A program made the position numbers and the translations under genes. From Cytobacillus gottheilii (GTDB taxonomy: Bacteria > Bacillota > Bacilli > Bacillales > Cytobacillaceae): a stretch of 64,000 bases of DNA. Shown piece by piece: positions 34,320 to 42,393 of the stretch (positions within the stretch are counted from its first letter, which is position 1; the number at the start of each line of letters is the position of its first letter). Location: assembly GCF_001636345.1 (NCBI RefSeq), contig NZ_KV440945.1:4398946-4462945 (forward strand), read 5' to 3'. The notes beneath the pieces are model-generated. The model had not been told where the DNA came from. It worked only from the letters and a program-made list of their open reading frames with translations, and searched no databases.

Positions 34320-35141
34320 ATGTCTTTTTATAAACCAGATGAAATTGCAAGTTATTCGGTTGATATGGGTGTGAAAAAAGCAGATTACCCCATTATAAGA
34401 ACACTGATTTTGGGATTTCAAGCTGGCGCATTCATCGCGCTGGGCTATCTGCTTTATATCCGTGTGACTGCACCATTAGCCGGCGAACTAGCAGGAATCA
34501 GCTCATTTTTGGGTGCCGCTCTCTTTCCAATTGGTCTGATCCTAACATTAATTGCCGGCGGTGAGCTGCTCACCGGAAATATGATGGTTCTTCCTCTCGC
34601 TAATATGGCAAAGAAAGTATCACTCGCTTCTGTTGCAAAGAACTGGGGACTAGTGACTGTCAGCAATTTCGCTGGCGCATTGTTCGTGGCTTACTTTTTC
34701 GGTCATATTGCCGGGCTGACAGAGAGCGGCGTATTCCTTGAAAAAACGGTTAGCATTGCTGAACATAAAGTAGAGGCCTCGTTCCTGCCTGCTTTTATCT
34801 CCGGAATCGGCTGCAACTGGCTAGTGGCGGCTGCCGTTTGGCTATCTTATGGCGCCAAAGACACAACAGGTAAAATACTTGGAATCTGGTTTCCGACCAT
34901 GGCCTTTGTTGCGATTGGATTCCAGCATGTCGTTGCTAACATGTTTGTCATTCCAGCTGCCATTTTTGCCGGACACCTTTCATGGGCAATCTATATCGAA
35001 AATTTCATCCCTGTTTATTTAGGCAATGCAGTAGGCGGCTCAATCTTTATCGGCTTTGCGTATTGGATGGCCTATAAATCAAAAAGAGAGCCTTTGCAGG
35101 TTCGTCATACAGAGAGAATCAAACAGCATGATGCTTCATGA
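34320..35141 (+). CDS. yrhG: Formate/nitrite-family channel (YrhG type)
   Basis: A 273-residue pentameric FNT-family channel for small monovalent anions such as formate or nitrite. The N-terminal amphipathic helix FYKPDEIASYSVDMGVKKA is typical, as are ITGN-type and CNWLV motifs (GELLTGNMMVLPLANMA near residue 80; GIGCNWLVAAAVWLSYGAKD near 165) and GFQHVVANMFVIPAA near 200 with the central pore histidine. GGAGG lies 9 bases before the ATG. It resembles B. subtilis YrhG rather than YwcJ. No formate dehydrogenase is adjacent, but molybdate uptake genes follow, and formate dehydrogenases need molybdenum. Confidence 0.9.
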   Translation: MSFYKPDEIASYSVDMGVKKADYPIIRTLILGFQAGAFIALGYLLYIRVTAPLAGELAGISSFLGAALFPIGLILTLIAGGELLTGNMMVLPLANMAKKVSLASVAKNWGLVTVSNFAGALFVAYFFGHIAGLTESGVFLEKTVSIAEHKVEASFLPAFISGIGCNWLVAAAVWLSYGAKDTTGKILGIWFPTMAFVAIGFQHVVANMFVIPAAIFAGHLSWAIYIENFIPVYLGNAVGGSIFIGFAYWMAYKSKREPLQVRHTERIKQHDAS

Positions 35142-35190
35142 ATCATTTGCTTAGTTAGAGTCAGCAGAAGAATAACATCTTCATTTTATT

Positions 35191-35227
35191 AAGAGCCGGT
35201 TCCCGAATAAAAGTGGAATCGGCTTTT
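35191..35227 (+). terminator. Terminator of the formate/nitrite channel gene
   Basis: AGCCGGTTCC pairs with GGAATCGGCT (one wobble) around an 11-base loop and is followed by TTTT. Confidence 0.75.
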
Positions 35228-35365
35228 AAATTGCCTATACCTTCTTTAAATTGACACAAACGAAGAGGAATTGATTCACAAGGAGCATCAAGAACCGTCC
35301 CCCTCGTTAAGCAAATACGTTATAATGGGTGGTAATAATGAATGTTAGTGAAGGGAAAGACAGCG

Positions 35366-36148
35366 ATGAGAAAAAGGATCGGATTGTTTGCGGTTGTTTT
35401 GTTATCCTGTTTCTTTGCAGCAGCTTGTTCCGGGAATCAACAAGGCAGTGATCAAGAGCAAGCAGAAGCAGAGTTGACGATTTCGGCAGCCGCCAGCCTA
35501 CAAAATGCTTTAAATGACGTGAAAACAGAATTTGAGAAGGACCATTCTGCTATTACGGTCACTTTTAATTTTGGCGGCTCAGGTTCACTACAGCAGCAAA
35601 TTTCTCAAGGTGCACCAGCAGACCTGTTTTTTTCTGCAGCAATGGACAAGTACCAGATACTTGCTGATGAGGGACTGATTGAAGAGGGGAAGAACCTGAT
35701 TGGCAATGATTTAGCACTGATCGTTTCTAAAGATGCTGCCTCTAATGTCAGCAGGTTCGAGGATATCATGTCATTAGATACGATATCAATTGGTACTCCT
35801 GAATCGGTGCCCGCCGGCAAGTATGCGCAGGAGGCTTTAACAAATATGGGCATATGGGACAAAATAGAAGGAAATATCATCTACGCAAAGGATGTTCGGC
35901 AAGTCCTAACCTATGTGGAATCAGGGAATGTAGATGCTGGGATTGTGTATCGTACTGACGCGTCTGTTTCTGAAGATGTTGAAGTAATTGCTTCTGCTCC
36001 TGAAGGCACACACGAAGATATCATATATCCTGTTGGCATTTTAAACGAATCGGATCATCAAGAAGAAGCTAAATTATTCTACGACTATCTCCAAAGCGAG
36101 AAAGCCATGGCGATTTTTAAAAAATATGGATTTAAAGGTTTGAATTAA
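35366..36148 (+). CDS. modA: Molybdate-binding lipoprotein ModA
   Basis: The extracytoplasmic molybdate/tungstate receptor, about 260 residues. The signal peptide MRKRIGLFAVVLLSCFFAAAC ends in a lipobox with the acylated Cys. The mature part has the ModA blocks LTISAAASLQNAL, NFGGSGSLQQQISQGAPADLF and IGTPESVPAGKYAQEAL, which contain the serine and threonine ligands for the oxyanion. An ATG at 35342 with GGTGG upstream would add eight residues before the signal and is an alternative start. A TATAAT at 35321-35326 may be its -10. It is followed directly by modB. Confidence 0.92.
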   Translation: MRKRIGLFAVVLLSCFFAAACSGNQQGSDQEQAEAELTISAAASLQNALNDVKTEFEKDHSAITVTFNFGGSGSLQQQISQGAPADLFFSAAMDKYQILADEGLIEEGKNLIGNDLALIVSKDAASNVSRFEDIMSLDTISIGTPESVPAGKYAQEALTNMGIWDKIEGNIIYAKDVRQVLTYVESGNVDAGIVYRTDASVSEDVEVIASAPEGTHEDIIYPVGILNESDHQEEAKLFYDYLQSEKAMAIFKKYGFKGLN

Positions 36149-36149
36149 T

Positions 36150-36815
36150 ATGTCTATCGATTTTTGGTCACCAGTCAGGCTATCCATTGAAATTGCTGCC
36201 GTTTCCAGTGTGATTGTTATCATCTTAGGGACGATATTTGCAAAGGTTTTAGCCCGAAAAAGATTTAAAGGTCAGATTGTCATCGAAACTCTTTTTCTAT
36301 TGCCGCTTGTTCTTCCGCCAACTGTCATCGGCTTTTTGCTGATCTTGTTTTTCGGGCGAAATAGTCCGGCAGGGCAATTTATTGAGTTTTTGTTTGATCA
36401 GCCTCTTATTTTCACATGGTGGGCTGCGGTGATCTCGGCGGTTGTGGTTTCGTTTCCTCTTATGTATCAATCAGCAAAAGCTGGATTTGAGGGGATTGAT
36501 TCTGATATTGAGGGAGCTGCAAGAGTAGATGGAGCTGGTGAATTCCGTCTTTTCTTTAATGTTTCCGTTCCCCTTGCCAGTAAAGCGCTTATGACAGGTG
36601 CGATATTAAGTTTTGCCAGAGCTCTGGGTGAATTTGGGGCAACACTTATGTTTGCAGGAAATATCCCCGGAAAAACACAGACGACATCGACAGCCATCTA
36701 TTTAGCGATTGATGCGGGCAATATGCAAACGGCTTATCTTTGGGTCGCCTGCATGGTTGGTCTGTCATTTATCATGCTTTTGTTTATTCACCTGTTAAAA
36801 AAAGAACATGTCTGA
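36150..36815 (+). CDS. modB: Molybdate ABC transporter permease ModB
   Basis: A 221-residue permease of the molybdate type with five helices. TLFLLPLVLPPTVIGFLL and PLMYQSAKAGFEGIDSDIEGAARVDGAG are the family's N-terminal and EAA-loop blocks, the latter contacting an ATPase. It begins one base after the modA stop. No modC ATPase gene follows; instead a terminator overlaps the 3' end. B. subtilis has the same modAB-only arrangement (yvgL-yvgM), so the ATPase is presumably recruited from elsewhere. Confidence 0.92.
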   Translation: MSIDFWSPVRLSIEIAAVSSVIVIILGTIFAKVLARKRFKGQIVIETLFLLPLVLPPTVIGFLLILFFGRNSPAGQFIEFLFDQPLIFTWWAAVISAVVVSFPLMYQSAKAGFEGIDSDIEGAARVDGAGEFRLFFNVSVPLASKALMTGAILSFARALGEFGATLMFAGNIPGKTQTTSTAIYLAIDAGNMQTAYLWVACMVGLSFIMLLFIHLLKKEHV

Positions 36816-36848
36816 CCCCTCTAATAGTGATCAGACATGTTCTTTTTA
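36797..36848. terminator. Terminator of modAB
   Basis: AAAGAACATGTCTGA pairs with TCAGACATGTTCTTT around a 15-base loop, with T and A tracts on both sides. The left arm includes the last codons of modB. Confidence 0.88.
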
Positions 36849-36885
36849 ATGCTTTCATCTGCAGCAGATTTTATTTTACAAAAAT

Positions 36886-38613
36886 TTATTTATGGGATGG
36901 AAGCAGGATTGTAACAGAAGTTCCACAGCCTTCTTTGCTTTTCACCGTCATTTCCCCGCTGTTCTCTTTCATAAGCTTAAAACAGATTGTAAGGCCAATG
37001 CCTGTACCCTTTTCCTTGCTCGTATAGTAAGGCTCACCAATTCTGGACAGCCTTTGTTTATTGATTCCTTCTCCATTATCAATAATCCGAATCCGCACTT
37101 TTCCATCCCGTTCATCCATGATCATTTTAATCTTGCCGCCTTTAGAAATTGCCTCCAGGCTATTCTTTAAAATATTGATGATGACTTGTTTAAAATGAGA
37201 TTTATCTATTTTAATATAGCAATCTTGTTTGAGCCGGTCATCAATATAGATGTTTTTATTTTGCTCCAAAGCAAGAGCGTGAAAAAGCATATGGATGCTG
37301 CGGATTTCATCTCTGACATATACTTCAATCTCCCCAGCTTGTCCCTGTTCGCGAGCCTCTGGCTTGCTTAAGATAAGCAATTCCTTTAACACCTCATTAA
37401 TACGATCAATTTCATCCAGAAGAATATTTTCATAATTCGAGTCAGAATTATTTTCCTTTATTAATTGAATAAAACCTCTTATCGTCGTTAATGGATTGCG
37501 AATTTCATGGGCAACGCTAGCGGCCATTTCTCCTATAACTTTTAATTTTTCTGATGATAATAATACTTGTTCGTGACGTTTCTGTTCGGTAATATCAATT
37601 CCAAAGTAGATCTGATAGATTTCTGTTTTACTTTGCTGAAGCTCTCTTGTGCCCCAGCTTATATACCTGATCCTCCCTTTTGCATCCATATGTTTACTAG
37701 GCTGTTCAGGATTTAAATCCAGTATTTCTTTAACCTCTGGAAAATCTGAAAACTTAAACCCTATTAAATCGTTCACTTTAAAGCTGAAAAGTTCGCAGAA
37801 AGAGTCATTTACTTTAACAATGTTATTTTTCCCGCTCGTAACAAGCAAATAATTAGGATTAATATTCATAATCGCTTCCAGCAAATCACTTTGGCGGATC
37901 AGTTCTTTGTTCATTGAATGAATTTTAGATGATTGCATTTGAAAGAAACCGAAAAATAAAATGATCGCTGCAATAATCGAATTAAAACTGGAGAAAAACA
38001 AAGGAAAAAATGAAAAACCACTCATAATTCCATTAAACAAAATAAACATAGCCGCTATCATCAATTTTAAATAAAAGTTTCTATAGATTTTAATCTTTAT
38101 TTGCAGTGATAGGATTGAAAGTATTGAAGTATTAATAAATATGAAAAAAGTATTGATGATAAACAAACTATTTAAGGGCCCATACACAGGCAACCAATGC
38201 GAAGGGGAGATCCCTTCAGCATGAACCAAATTATATGTTTCAATGCCGGCTTCTGTAAAATTAAAGAGATAAACGATTGTACTAAATCCAATCATTATAT
38301 ATAAGATCGATTTATTACAAAAACCCTTCATATGACTTAAGGAAGGTGTTTCTTGGACAAGATGATAACAGAAATAATACATCATTGGCATGAGAAAGAT
38401 CGATCCGCCTCTAAGAATACGAAAAAGCAGATCAATGGTTTCTAATGATAATACACCGTTCGCATACAGGATCGAAACATCCATTTGCCAGGAAGAAAGC
38501 AGAAAGAGAAACACAGCCATCGCAATCGTTATATGTGTTTTTGGTGTAAAAAGCACGGCAATGGAAATGATTAATGGAATGGCTGAAACAAGTAAAAGTA
38601 AGATAAACTCCAC
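36886..38613 (-). CDS. Membrane sensor histidine kinase, sporulation-kinase type, orphan
   Basis: A 575-residue kinase. The first 230 residues contain about seven hydrophobic helices, a PAS domain follows (AIMNINPNYLLVTSGKNNIVKVND region to residue about 350), and the C-terminus is the catalytic core. The phosphorylated histidine is H369 in SVAHEIRNPLTTIRGF, the N box is NILKNSLEAI and the G boxes are DNGEGI and GTGIGL. PAS plus this HisKA style and no cognate response regulator nearby match kinases that feed the Spo0F/Spo0A phosphorelay (KinB/KinE-like). It starts at GTG with AAAGGAGG 6-7 bases upstream. The signal sensed by the membrane part is unknown. Confidence 0.88.
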   Translation of the reverse strand: MEFILLLLVSAIPLIISIAVLFTPKTHITIAMAVFLFLLSSWQMDVSILYANGVLSLETIDLLFRILRGGSIFLMPMMYYFCYHLVQETPSLSHMKGFCNKSILYIMIGFSTIVYLFNFTEAGIETYNLVHAEGISPSHWLPVYGPLNSLFIINTFFIFINTSILSILSLQIKIKIYRNFYLKLMIAAMFILFNGIMSGFSFFPLFFSSFNSIIAAIILFFGFFQMQSSKIHSMNKELIRQSDLLEAIMNINPNYLLVTSGKNNIVKVNDSFCELFSFKVNDLIGFKFSDFPEVKEILDLNPEQPSKHMDAKGRIRYISWGTRELQQSKTEIYQIYFGIDITEQKRHEQVLLSSEKLKVIGEMAASVAHEIRNPLTTIRGFIQLIKENNSDSNYENILLDEIDRINEVLKELLILSKPEAREQGQAGEIEVYVRDEIRSIHMLFHALALEQNKNIYIDDRLKQDCYIKIDKSHFKQVIINILKNSLEAISKGGKIKMIMDERDGKVRIRIIDNGEGINKQRLSRIGEPYYTSKEKGTGIGLTICFKLMKENSGEMTVKSKEGCGTSVTILLPSHK

Positions 38614-38925
38614 TATACTCCTCCTTTCAGTAATATGTGCGCCTTGGTACGCTTTTTAAATTTGGCTTCAGGTTAAGATCATTCTATTCTACTATGTTAG
38701 TGACATAAATCGGGGAATCACCCCCTATTTTAATCATTTTTTTACATAAGGGCATAGGCTAGTGGATGCCATATATTCCAATAATCTGTAAAAAACTATA
38801 TCACTGAACCATTAAGAGTGCAATCTGCCTTCTTTAGGATGGGAAACACAATTATTTTCACAATTAATTTGAACATGCTAACATAGAATGAAGAAATCAT
38901 ATTATATATAGGAGGGTTTAAAAAG
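38614..38925. other. Non-coding gap between divergent genes
   Basis: A 312-base AT-rich region between the kinase gene and the lactonase gene. TTCACA near 38857 with TAACAT 16 bases later is a weak promoter candidate for the lactonase. No hairpin, repeat or small gene is convincing. Confidence 0.5.
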
Positions 38926-39975
38926 ATGGCAAAATACGCTGGATATATTGGTACATATACAAAAGGGGAGAGCAAAGGAATATATAAATTCACCCTGGAT
39001 ACTGAATTAAAGAAGCTAGACAATATTGAAGCAGCAGCTGAATTAGGCAATCCGACTTACTTAACGATCTCAGAAGATAACAGGCACTTGTATTCTGTGA
39101 TTAAAGATAACGAAGATGGCGGGGTAGCTGCTTATTCAATAGATGAGAATGACCTCAGCTTACAACTTATAAACAGCCAAACTTCTGCAGGTTCACCTCC
39201 TTGTCATGTGAGCATTGATGAAGCTTTAAACCTTGTTCTGACAGCAAACTACCATAAAGGAACAGTTGAATCTTACTTAACAAATAACGACGGCTCCCTT
39301 CAGCCTGTAAGCTCTATTATGGAGCATAAAGGTTCTGGCCCTGACAGCAGACAAGAGAAGGCACATACCCATTACGCAGGGATGACACCTGACGGAAAAT
39401 ATGCAGCAGCAGTAGACCTTGGTACAGATGAACTTATCACCTATGAGGTACAAGAAGGGAAATTATCAAAGAAGTCCGTCTTCACATTCACACCTGGAAG
39501 CGGTCCGCGACATCTTGTCTTCCATGCGAATGGCAATATTGCTTATGTGATGACCGAATTTAGTTCTGAGGTTGTTGTGCTAAGCTATAATGCTGAGGAT
39601 GGTTCTTTTACACAGCTGCAAGCCATTAAAACGATTCCTCAAGATTTTACGGAGAACAATCAAGGCAGTGCGATCCATTTGTCCTCTGACACCCGCTTCG
39701 TATACGCGGCCAATCGAGGTCATGACAGTATTGTTGTCTTTGCGATTGATGAAAATACAAACACATTAACGTTTGTTGAACATACTTCTACAAACGGAGA
39801 ATGGCCGCGTGACTTTGTTCTCGACCCAAGCGAAAAATTCGTTGTTGCCAGCAATCAAAATTCCAGCAGCCTTTCCCTTTACAGCCGGGATGCTGAAACT
39901 GGAAAGCTGACTCTTCTTCAAAAAGATGTTGCAGTGCCTGATCCTGTTTGTGTGAAGTTTTTGCATGTAAAATAA
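38926..39975 (+). CDS. pgl: 6-phosphogluconolactonase, beta-propeller (YkgB/Pgl) family
   Basis: A seven-bladed beta-propeller lactonase that hydrolyses 6-phosphogluconolactone in the oxidative pentose phosphate pathway. The 349-residue protein begins AKYAGYIGTYTKGESKGIY and has the repeating ISEDNRHLYSV, SIDEALNLVLTANY, TPDGKYAAAVDLG and SSDTRFVYAANRGHDSIVVF blade motifs, including the conserved Arg-Gly-His region near residue 265. AGGAGG precedes the ATG. Some members act on other lactones; the family is annotated by analogy to B. subtilis YkgB. Single-gene unit. Confidence 0.88.
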   Translation: MAKYAGYIGTYTKGESKGIYKFTLDTELKKLDNIEAAAELGNPTYLTISEDNRHLYSVIKDNEDGGVAAYSIDENDLSLQLINSQTSAGSPPCHVSIDEALNLVLTANYHKGTVESYLTNNDGSLQPVSSIMEHKGSGPDSRQEKAHTHYAGMTPDGKYAAAVDLGTDELITYEVQEGKLSKKSVFTFTPGSGPRHLVFHANGNIAYVMTEFSSEVVVLSYNAEDGSFTQLQAIKTIPQDFTENNQGSAIHLSSDTRFVYAANRGHDSIVVFAIDENTNTLTFVEHTSTNGEWPRDFVLDPSEKFVVASNQNSSSLSLYSRDAETGKLTLLQKDVAVPDPVCVKFLHVK

Positions 39976-39985
39976 TGTTTCCCAC

Positions 39986-40014
39986 AAGACACCCTTAATA
40001 CGGTGTCTTTTTTT
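39986..40014 (+). terminator. Terminator of the lactonase gene
   Basis: AAGACACC pairs with GGTGTCTT around an 8-base loop, followed by a T run. Confidence 0.88.
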
Positions 40015-40086
40015 GATGGAGCTTCGGTTCTTTCATAAACGGACATGCATATATTTTATAAAGATAAAAAAAGGGGGATATCTACA

Positions 40087-40443
40087 TTGAAACGTTTAAT
40101 GCCGCTGCTCGGGGCTGCCGCAATCATATTGATCATCGCTTATTATGAAACTGCTTATTCCATAGAGGATGGAGCATTTAATGAGCAATATGATTATCCG
40201 CAAATACCTGTTGTTAATGAGAGCTCTGAAGAAGACGATGTCACTGTCTCTGCAAGCGAAGACAGCGATCCGTTGGCCGGATTAACTCCTGAGATCGAAT
40301 TAAAATATGAAAGTGAAACAATTGAAGATGGGTATTTAGTTGAAACTCATCGGCAATACGAAGTGTATCGAGATCATAACAACCAAATCATTCAAAGTGT
40401 TCCCACCTCTCATTATGAATATATAAGATATAGAATTGAATAA
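40087..40443 (+). CDS. Small single-pass membrane or secreted protein, unknown function
   Basis: A protein of about 118 residues: MKRLMPLLGAAAIILIIAYY is a signal-anchor or signal-peptide segment, followed by an acidic, serine-rich linker (SSEEDDVTVSASEDSD) and a tyrosine-rich C-terminal part (VETHRQYEVYRDHN). The start is the TTG at 40087, 9 bases after AAGGGGG; an upstream ATG at 40045 lacks a ribosome site. The protein probably faces the outside. I do not recognise a family. Confidence 0.6.
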   Translation: MKRLMPLLGAAAIILIIAYYETAYSIEDGAFNEQYDYPQIPVVNESSEEDDVTVSASEDSDPLAGLTPEIELKYESETIEDGYLVETHRQYEVYRDHNNQIIQSVPTSHYEYIRYRIE

Positions 40444-40470
40444 CAGGACATTTTCTCATGTATGAGTCTA

Positions 40471-40499
40471 TTGACAAATAATATCCATTCCCGTATTGT
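40471..40499 (+). promoter_or_regulatory. Promoter of the Vga-like ABC-F leader
   Basis: TTGACA at 40471-40476, 17-base spacer and TATTGT at 40494-40499. It is 300 bases upstream of the ABC-F gene, which leaves room for the attenuator. Confidence 0.8.
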
Positions 40500-40535
40500 T
40501 AAATTAATTAAAAACGGAAGGGTGAACCTGCTGAC

Positions 40536-40547
40536 ATGAAGTTATAA
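40536..40547 (+). CDS. Three-codon leader reading frame (M-K-L) of the attenuator
   Basis: ATG AAG TTA TAA lies 11 bases after GGAAGGGTG. Its stop overlaps the first arm (40546-40554) of the attenuator. A ribosome held here by an antibiotic would mask that arm. The peptide is so short that it is called only because of its ribosome site and its position in the regulatory structure. Confidence 0.5.
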   Translation: MKL

Positions 40548-40742
40548 TCCTATTTTTCGAAAACACGTTTATAAGGCTATTGGATACACTGGGCATATTT
40601 ATGCTCTCTTCTGTCCTGCCTTTTAAACAACGTTTTCAGAATAGGATTGGCTTGATTCGGCAAACGTTAGAAAAAAGGGAGCAGTCTCTTTTTTGGCGTA
40701 CACCTGTGCCTCCTATTCTGAATCCGGATAGGAGGCTTTTTT
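40546..40742 (+). promoter_or_regulatory. Ribosome-mediated transcription attenuator of the ABC-F gene
   Basis: Four segments can pair in two exclusive ways. Segment 1 (AATCCTATT, 40546-40554) is the exact complement of segment 2 (AATAGGATT, 40640-40648). Segment 2, as CAGAATAGG (40637-40645), is the exact complement of segment 3 (CCTATTCTG, 40712-40720). Segment 3 is also the left arm of the terminator with segment 4 (40726-40736). With 1:2 formed, the terminator 3:4 can form; if a stalled ribosome covers 1, then 2:3 forms and transcription continues. This logic is known for antibiotic-inducible ABC-F genes. Confidence 0.75.
40708..40742 (+). terminator. Attenuator terminator
   Basis: GCCTCCTATTC pairs with GGATAGGAGGC (one T-G pair) around a 7-base loop and is followed by TTTTTT, 35 bases before the ABC-F start codon. 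Confidence 0.9.
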
Positions 40743-40776
40743 GTCTCCTCCAGTATGAAGGGATGGGGATGATTGA

Positions 40777-42354
40777 ATGAAATTGCTTGAAGCAAATCAT
40801 TTAAAGGTTTTTATAAAGGATCGGTTAATTATTGATGTTGAACACCTGCAGCTTCACAGCAAAGACAGGATCGGCATTGTTGGCAAAAACGGAAGCGGAA
40901 AAACTACTTTACTAGAGGTATTAGCAGAAAAACGCAAACCAGACAGCGGGGATATCCATTTGTTTACCTCTCCTGTTCTTCTGCCGCAAATCAAAAAAAC
41001 AGATACAACCAAAAGCGGTGGCGAAGTAACACAGGAATATATTAAAGAAGCCATGCTGCAGAATCCTGAACTTTTATTAGCTGATGAACCGACAACAAAT
41101 TTGGATACATCACACGTCGAATGGCTGGAAAAATTACTGTGTCATTGGCAGGGAGCTTTTATCATCGTCTCACATGACCGCGCCTTCCTTGACGCCCTTT
41201 GCACAACAATTTGGGAAGTAAGCGATGGAAAGGTAAAAGAATATAAAGGGAACTACTCTGACTATGTACAGCAGAAAGAGCTGGAAAGACTTGAGCACGA
41301 ACGTGATTATGAGAAATATATACAAAAAAAGCGGCAGCTTGAAAATGCTTTAGAGGAAAAAATGAAGCGTGCGGACAGAGCAACGAAAAAACCAAAAAAT
41401 GTGAGTCTCTCTGAAGCGAGCATTACAGGAGCAAAGCCCTATTTCGCCAAGAAGCAGAAAAAGATGCAAAAAACGGCAAAGTCCATTGAAACACGACTGG
41501 AGAAGCTCGAAACAGTAGAAAAATTAAAGGAGCAGACACCGATTAAAATGGTTCTTCCTAATGAGCGTTCTTTTAAAAATAAAATCATTATCCGAGCCGA
41601 AAACATTGAAGGAGCATTCGGATCACGTAAGCTCTGGTCGAAAAAGTCCTTTCATATTAAGGGCGGAGATAAAGTCGCTATTATTGGACCGAACGGTGCA
41701 GGAAAAACGACACTCTTGAAGAAATTGATTCATGGCAGTGATGGAATTACCGTGTCTCCTTCAGCTAAACTCGGCTATTTTAGCCAAAACCTGGATGTGC
41801 TTGATTTAAATCAATCCATTCTGGAAAACGTCAAGTCGACCTCTGTTCAAGATGAATCATTTGTGCGCACGGTTTTAGCTCGCCTTCACTTTTACAGAGA
41901 TGATGTTTATAAATTAGCCGGCGTGCTGAGCGGCGGAGAACGTGTAAAGGTTGCATTGGCCAAATCGTTTGTCAGTAACATGAATACATTTATTTTAGAT
42001 GAACCGACCAACTACCTGGATATTGATGCCGTTGAAGCGCTTGAGACACTTTTAGCTGAGTTCGAAGGCACTGTTATTTTTGTCTCGCATGACCGCCGAT
42101 TTATTTCTAAAGTGGCACAAAGAATATTTGAACTAAAGGATGGCAGCCTTTTAATCTATGATGGTCATTATGACAGCTATAAAAATGACACACCAAAGAA
42201 TTCACGTGACACATCCGAAGATCAGCTGCTCGTCCTAGGAACAAAAATATCTGAAATATTATCTCGCCTCAGCATAGAACCATCACCTGAGCTTGATGCA
42301 GAATTTCAAAAGCTTTTAAGAGAAAAAAGAGAATTGGAAAATAAAAAGAAATGA
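40777..42354 (+). CDS. ABC-F ribosome protection protein, Vga type
   Basis: A soluble two-ATPase protein that binds the ribosomal E site and dislodges antibiotics; the Vga group gives resistance to streptogramin A, lincosamides and pleuromutilins. NBD1 has Walker A GKNGSGKT at 36-43, an unusually near signature SGGE at 80-83 and LLLADEPTTNLD at 99-110, the compact NBD1 of Vga proteins. The linker contains RATKKPKNVSLSEASITGAK and KTAKSIETRLEKLE, close to Vga(A). NBD2 has GPNGAGKTT and LSGGERVKVALAKSFV, and the C-terminus reads ILSRLSIEPSPELDAEFQ. It has no membrane domain. Chromosomal context plus its own attenuator suggest intrinsic, inducible resistance; the drug range is inferred only. Confidence 0.88.
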   Translation: MKLLEANHLKVFIKDRLIIDVEHLQLHSKDRIGIVGKNGSGKTTLLEVLAEKRKPDSGDIHLFTSPVLLPQIKKTDTTKSGGEVTQEYIKEAMLQNPELLLADEPTTNLDTSHVEWLEKLLCHWQGAFIIVSHDRAFLDALCTTIWEVSDGKVKEYKGNYSDYVQQKELERLEHERDYEKYIQKKRQLENALEEKMKRADRATKKPKNVSLSEASITGAKPYFAKKQKKMQKTAKSIETRLEKLETVEKLKEQTPIKMVLPNERSFKNKIIIRAENIEGAFGSRKLWSKKSFHIKGGDKVAIIGPNGAGKTTLLKKLIHGSDGITVSPSAKLGYFSQNLDVLDLNQSILENVKSTSVQDESFVRTVLARLHFYRDDVYKLAGVLSGGERVKVALAKSFVSNMNTFILDEPTNYLDIDAVEALETLLAEFEGTVIFVSHDRRFISKVAQRIFELKDGSLLIYDGHYDSYKNDTPKNSRDTSEDQLLVLGTKISEILSRLSIEPSPELDAEFQKLLREKRELENKKK

Positions 42355-42361
42355 TAAAAAG

Positions 42362-42389
42362 AAGCAGCCGATCTTTTGGCTGCTTTTTT
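42362..42389 (+). terminator. Terminator of the ABC-F gene
   Basis: AAGCAGCC pairs with GGCTGCTT around an 8-base loop, followed by TTTT. Confidence 0.85.
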
Positions 42390-42393
42390 CTGT

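Noticed and set aside
40580-40780. 66-codon + frame running through the ABC-F attenuator
   Set aside because: It reads straight through the terminator stem, has no ribosome site and ends in the ABC-F ribosome site; the pairing structure explains the sequence better.
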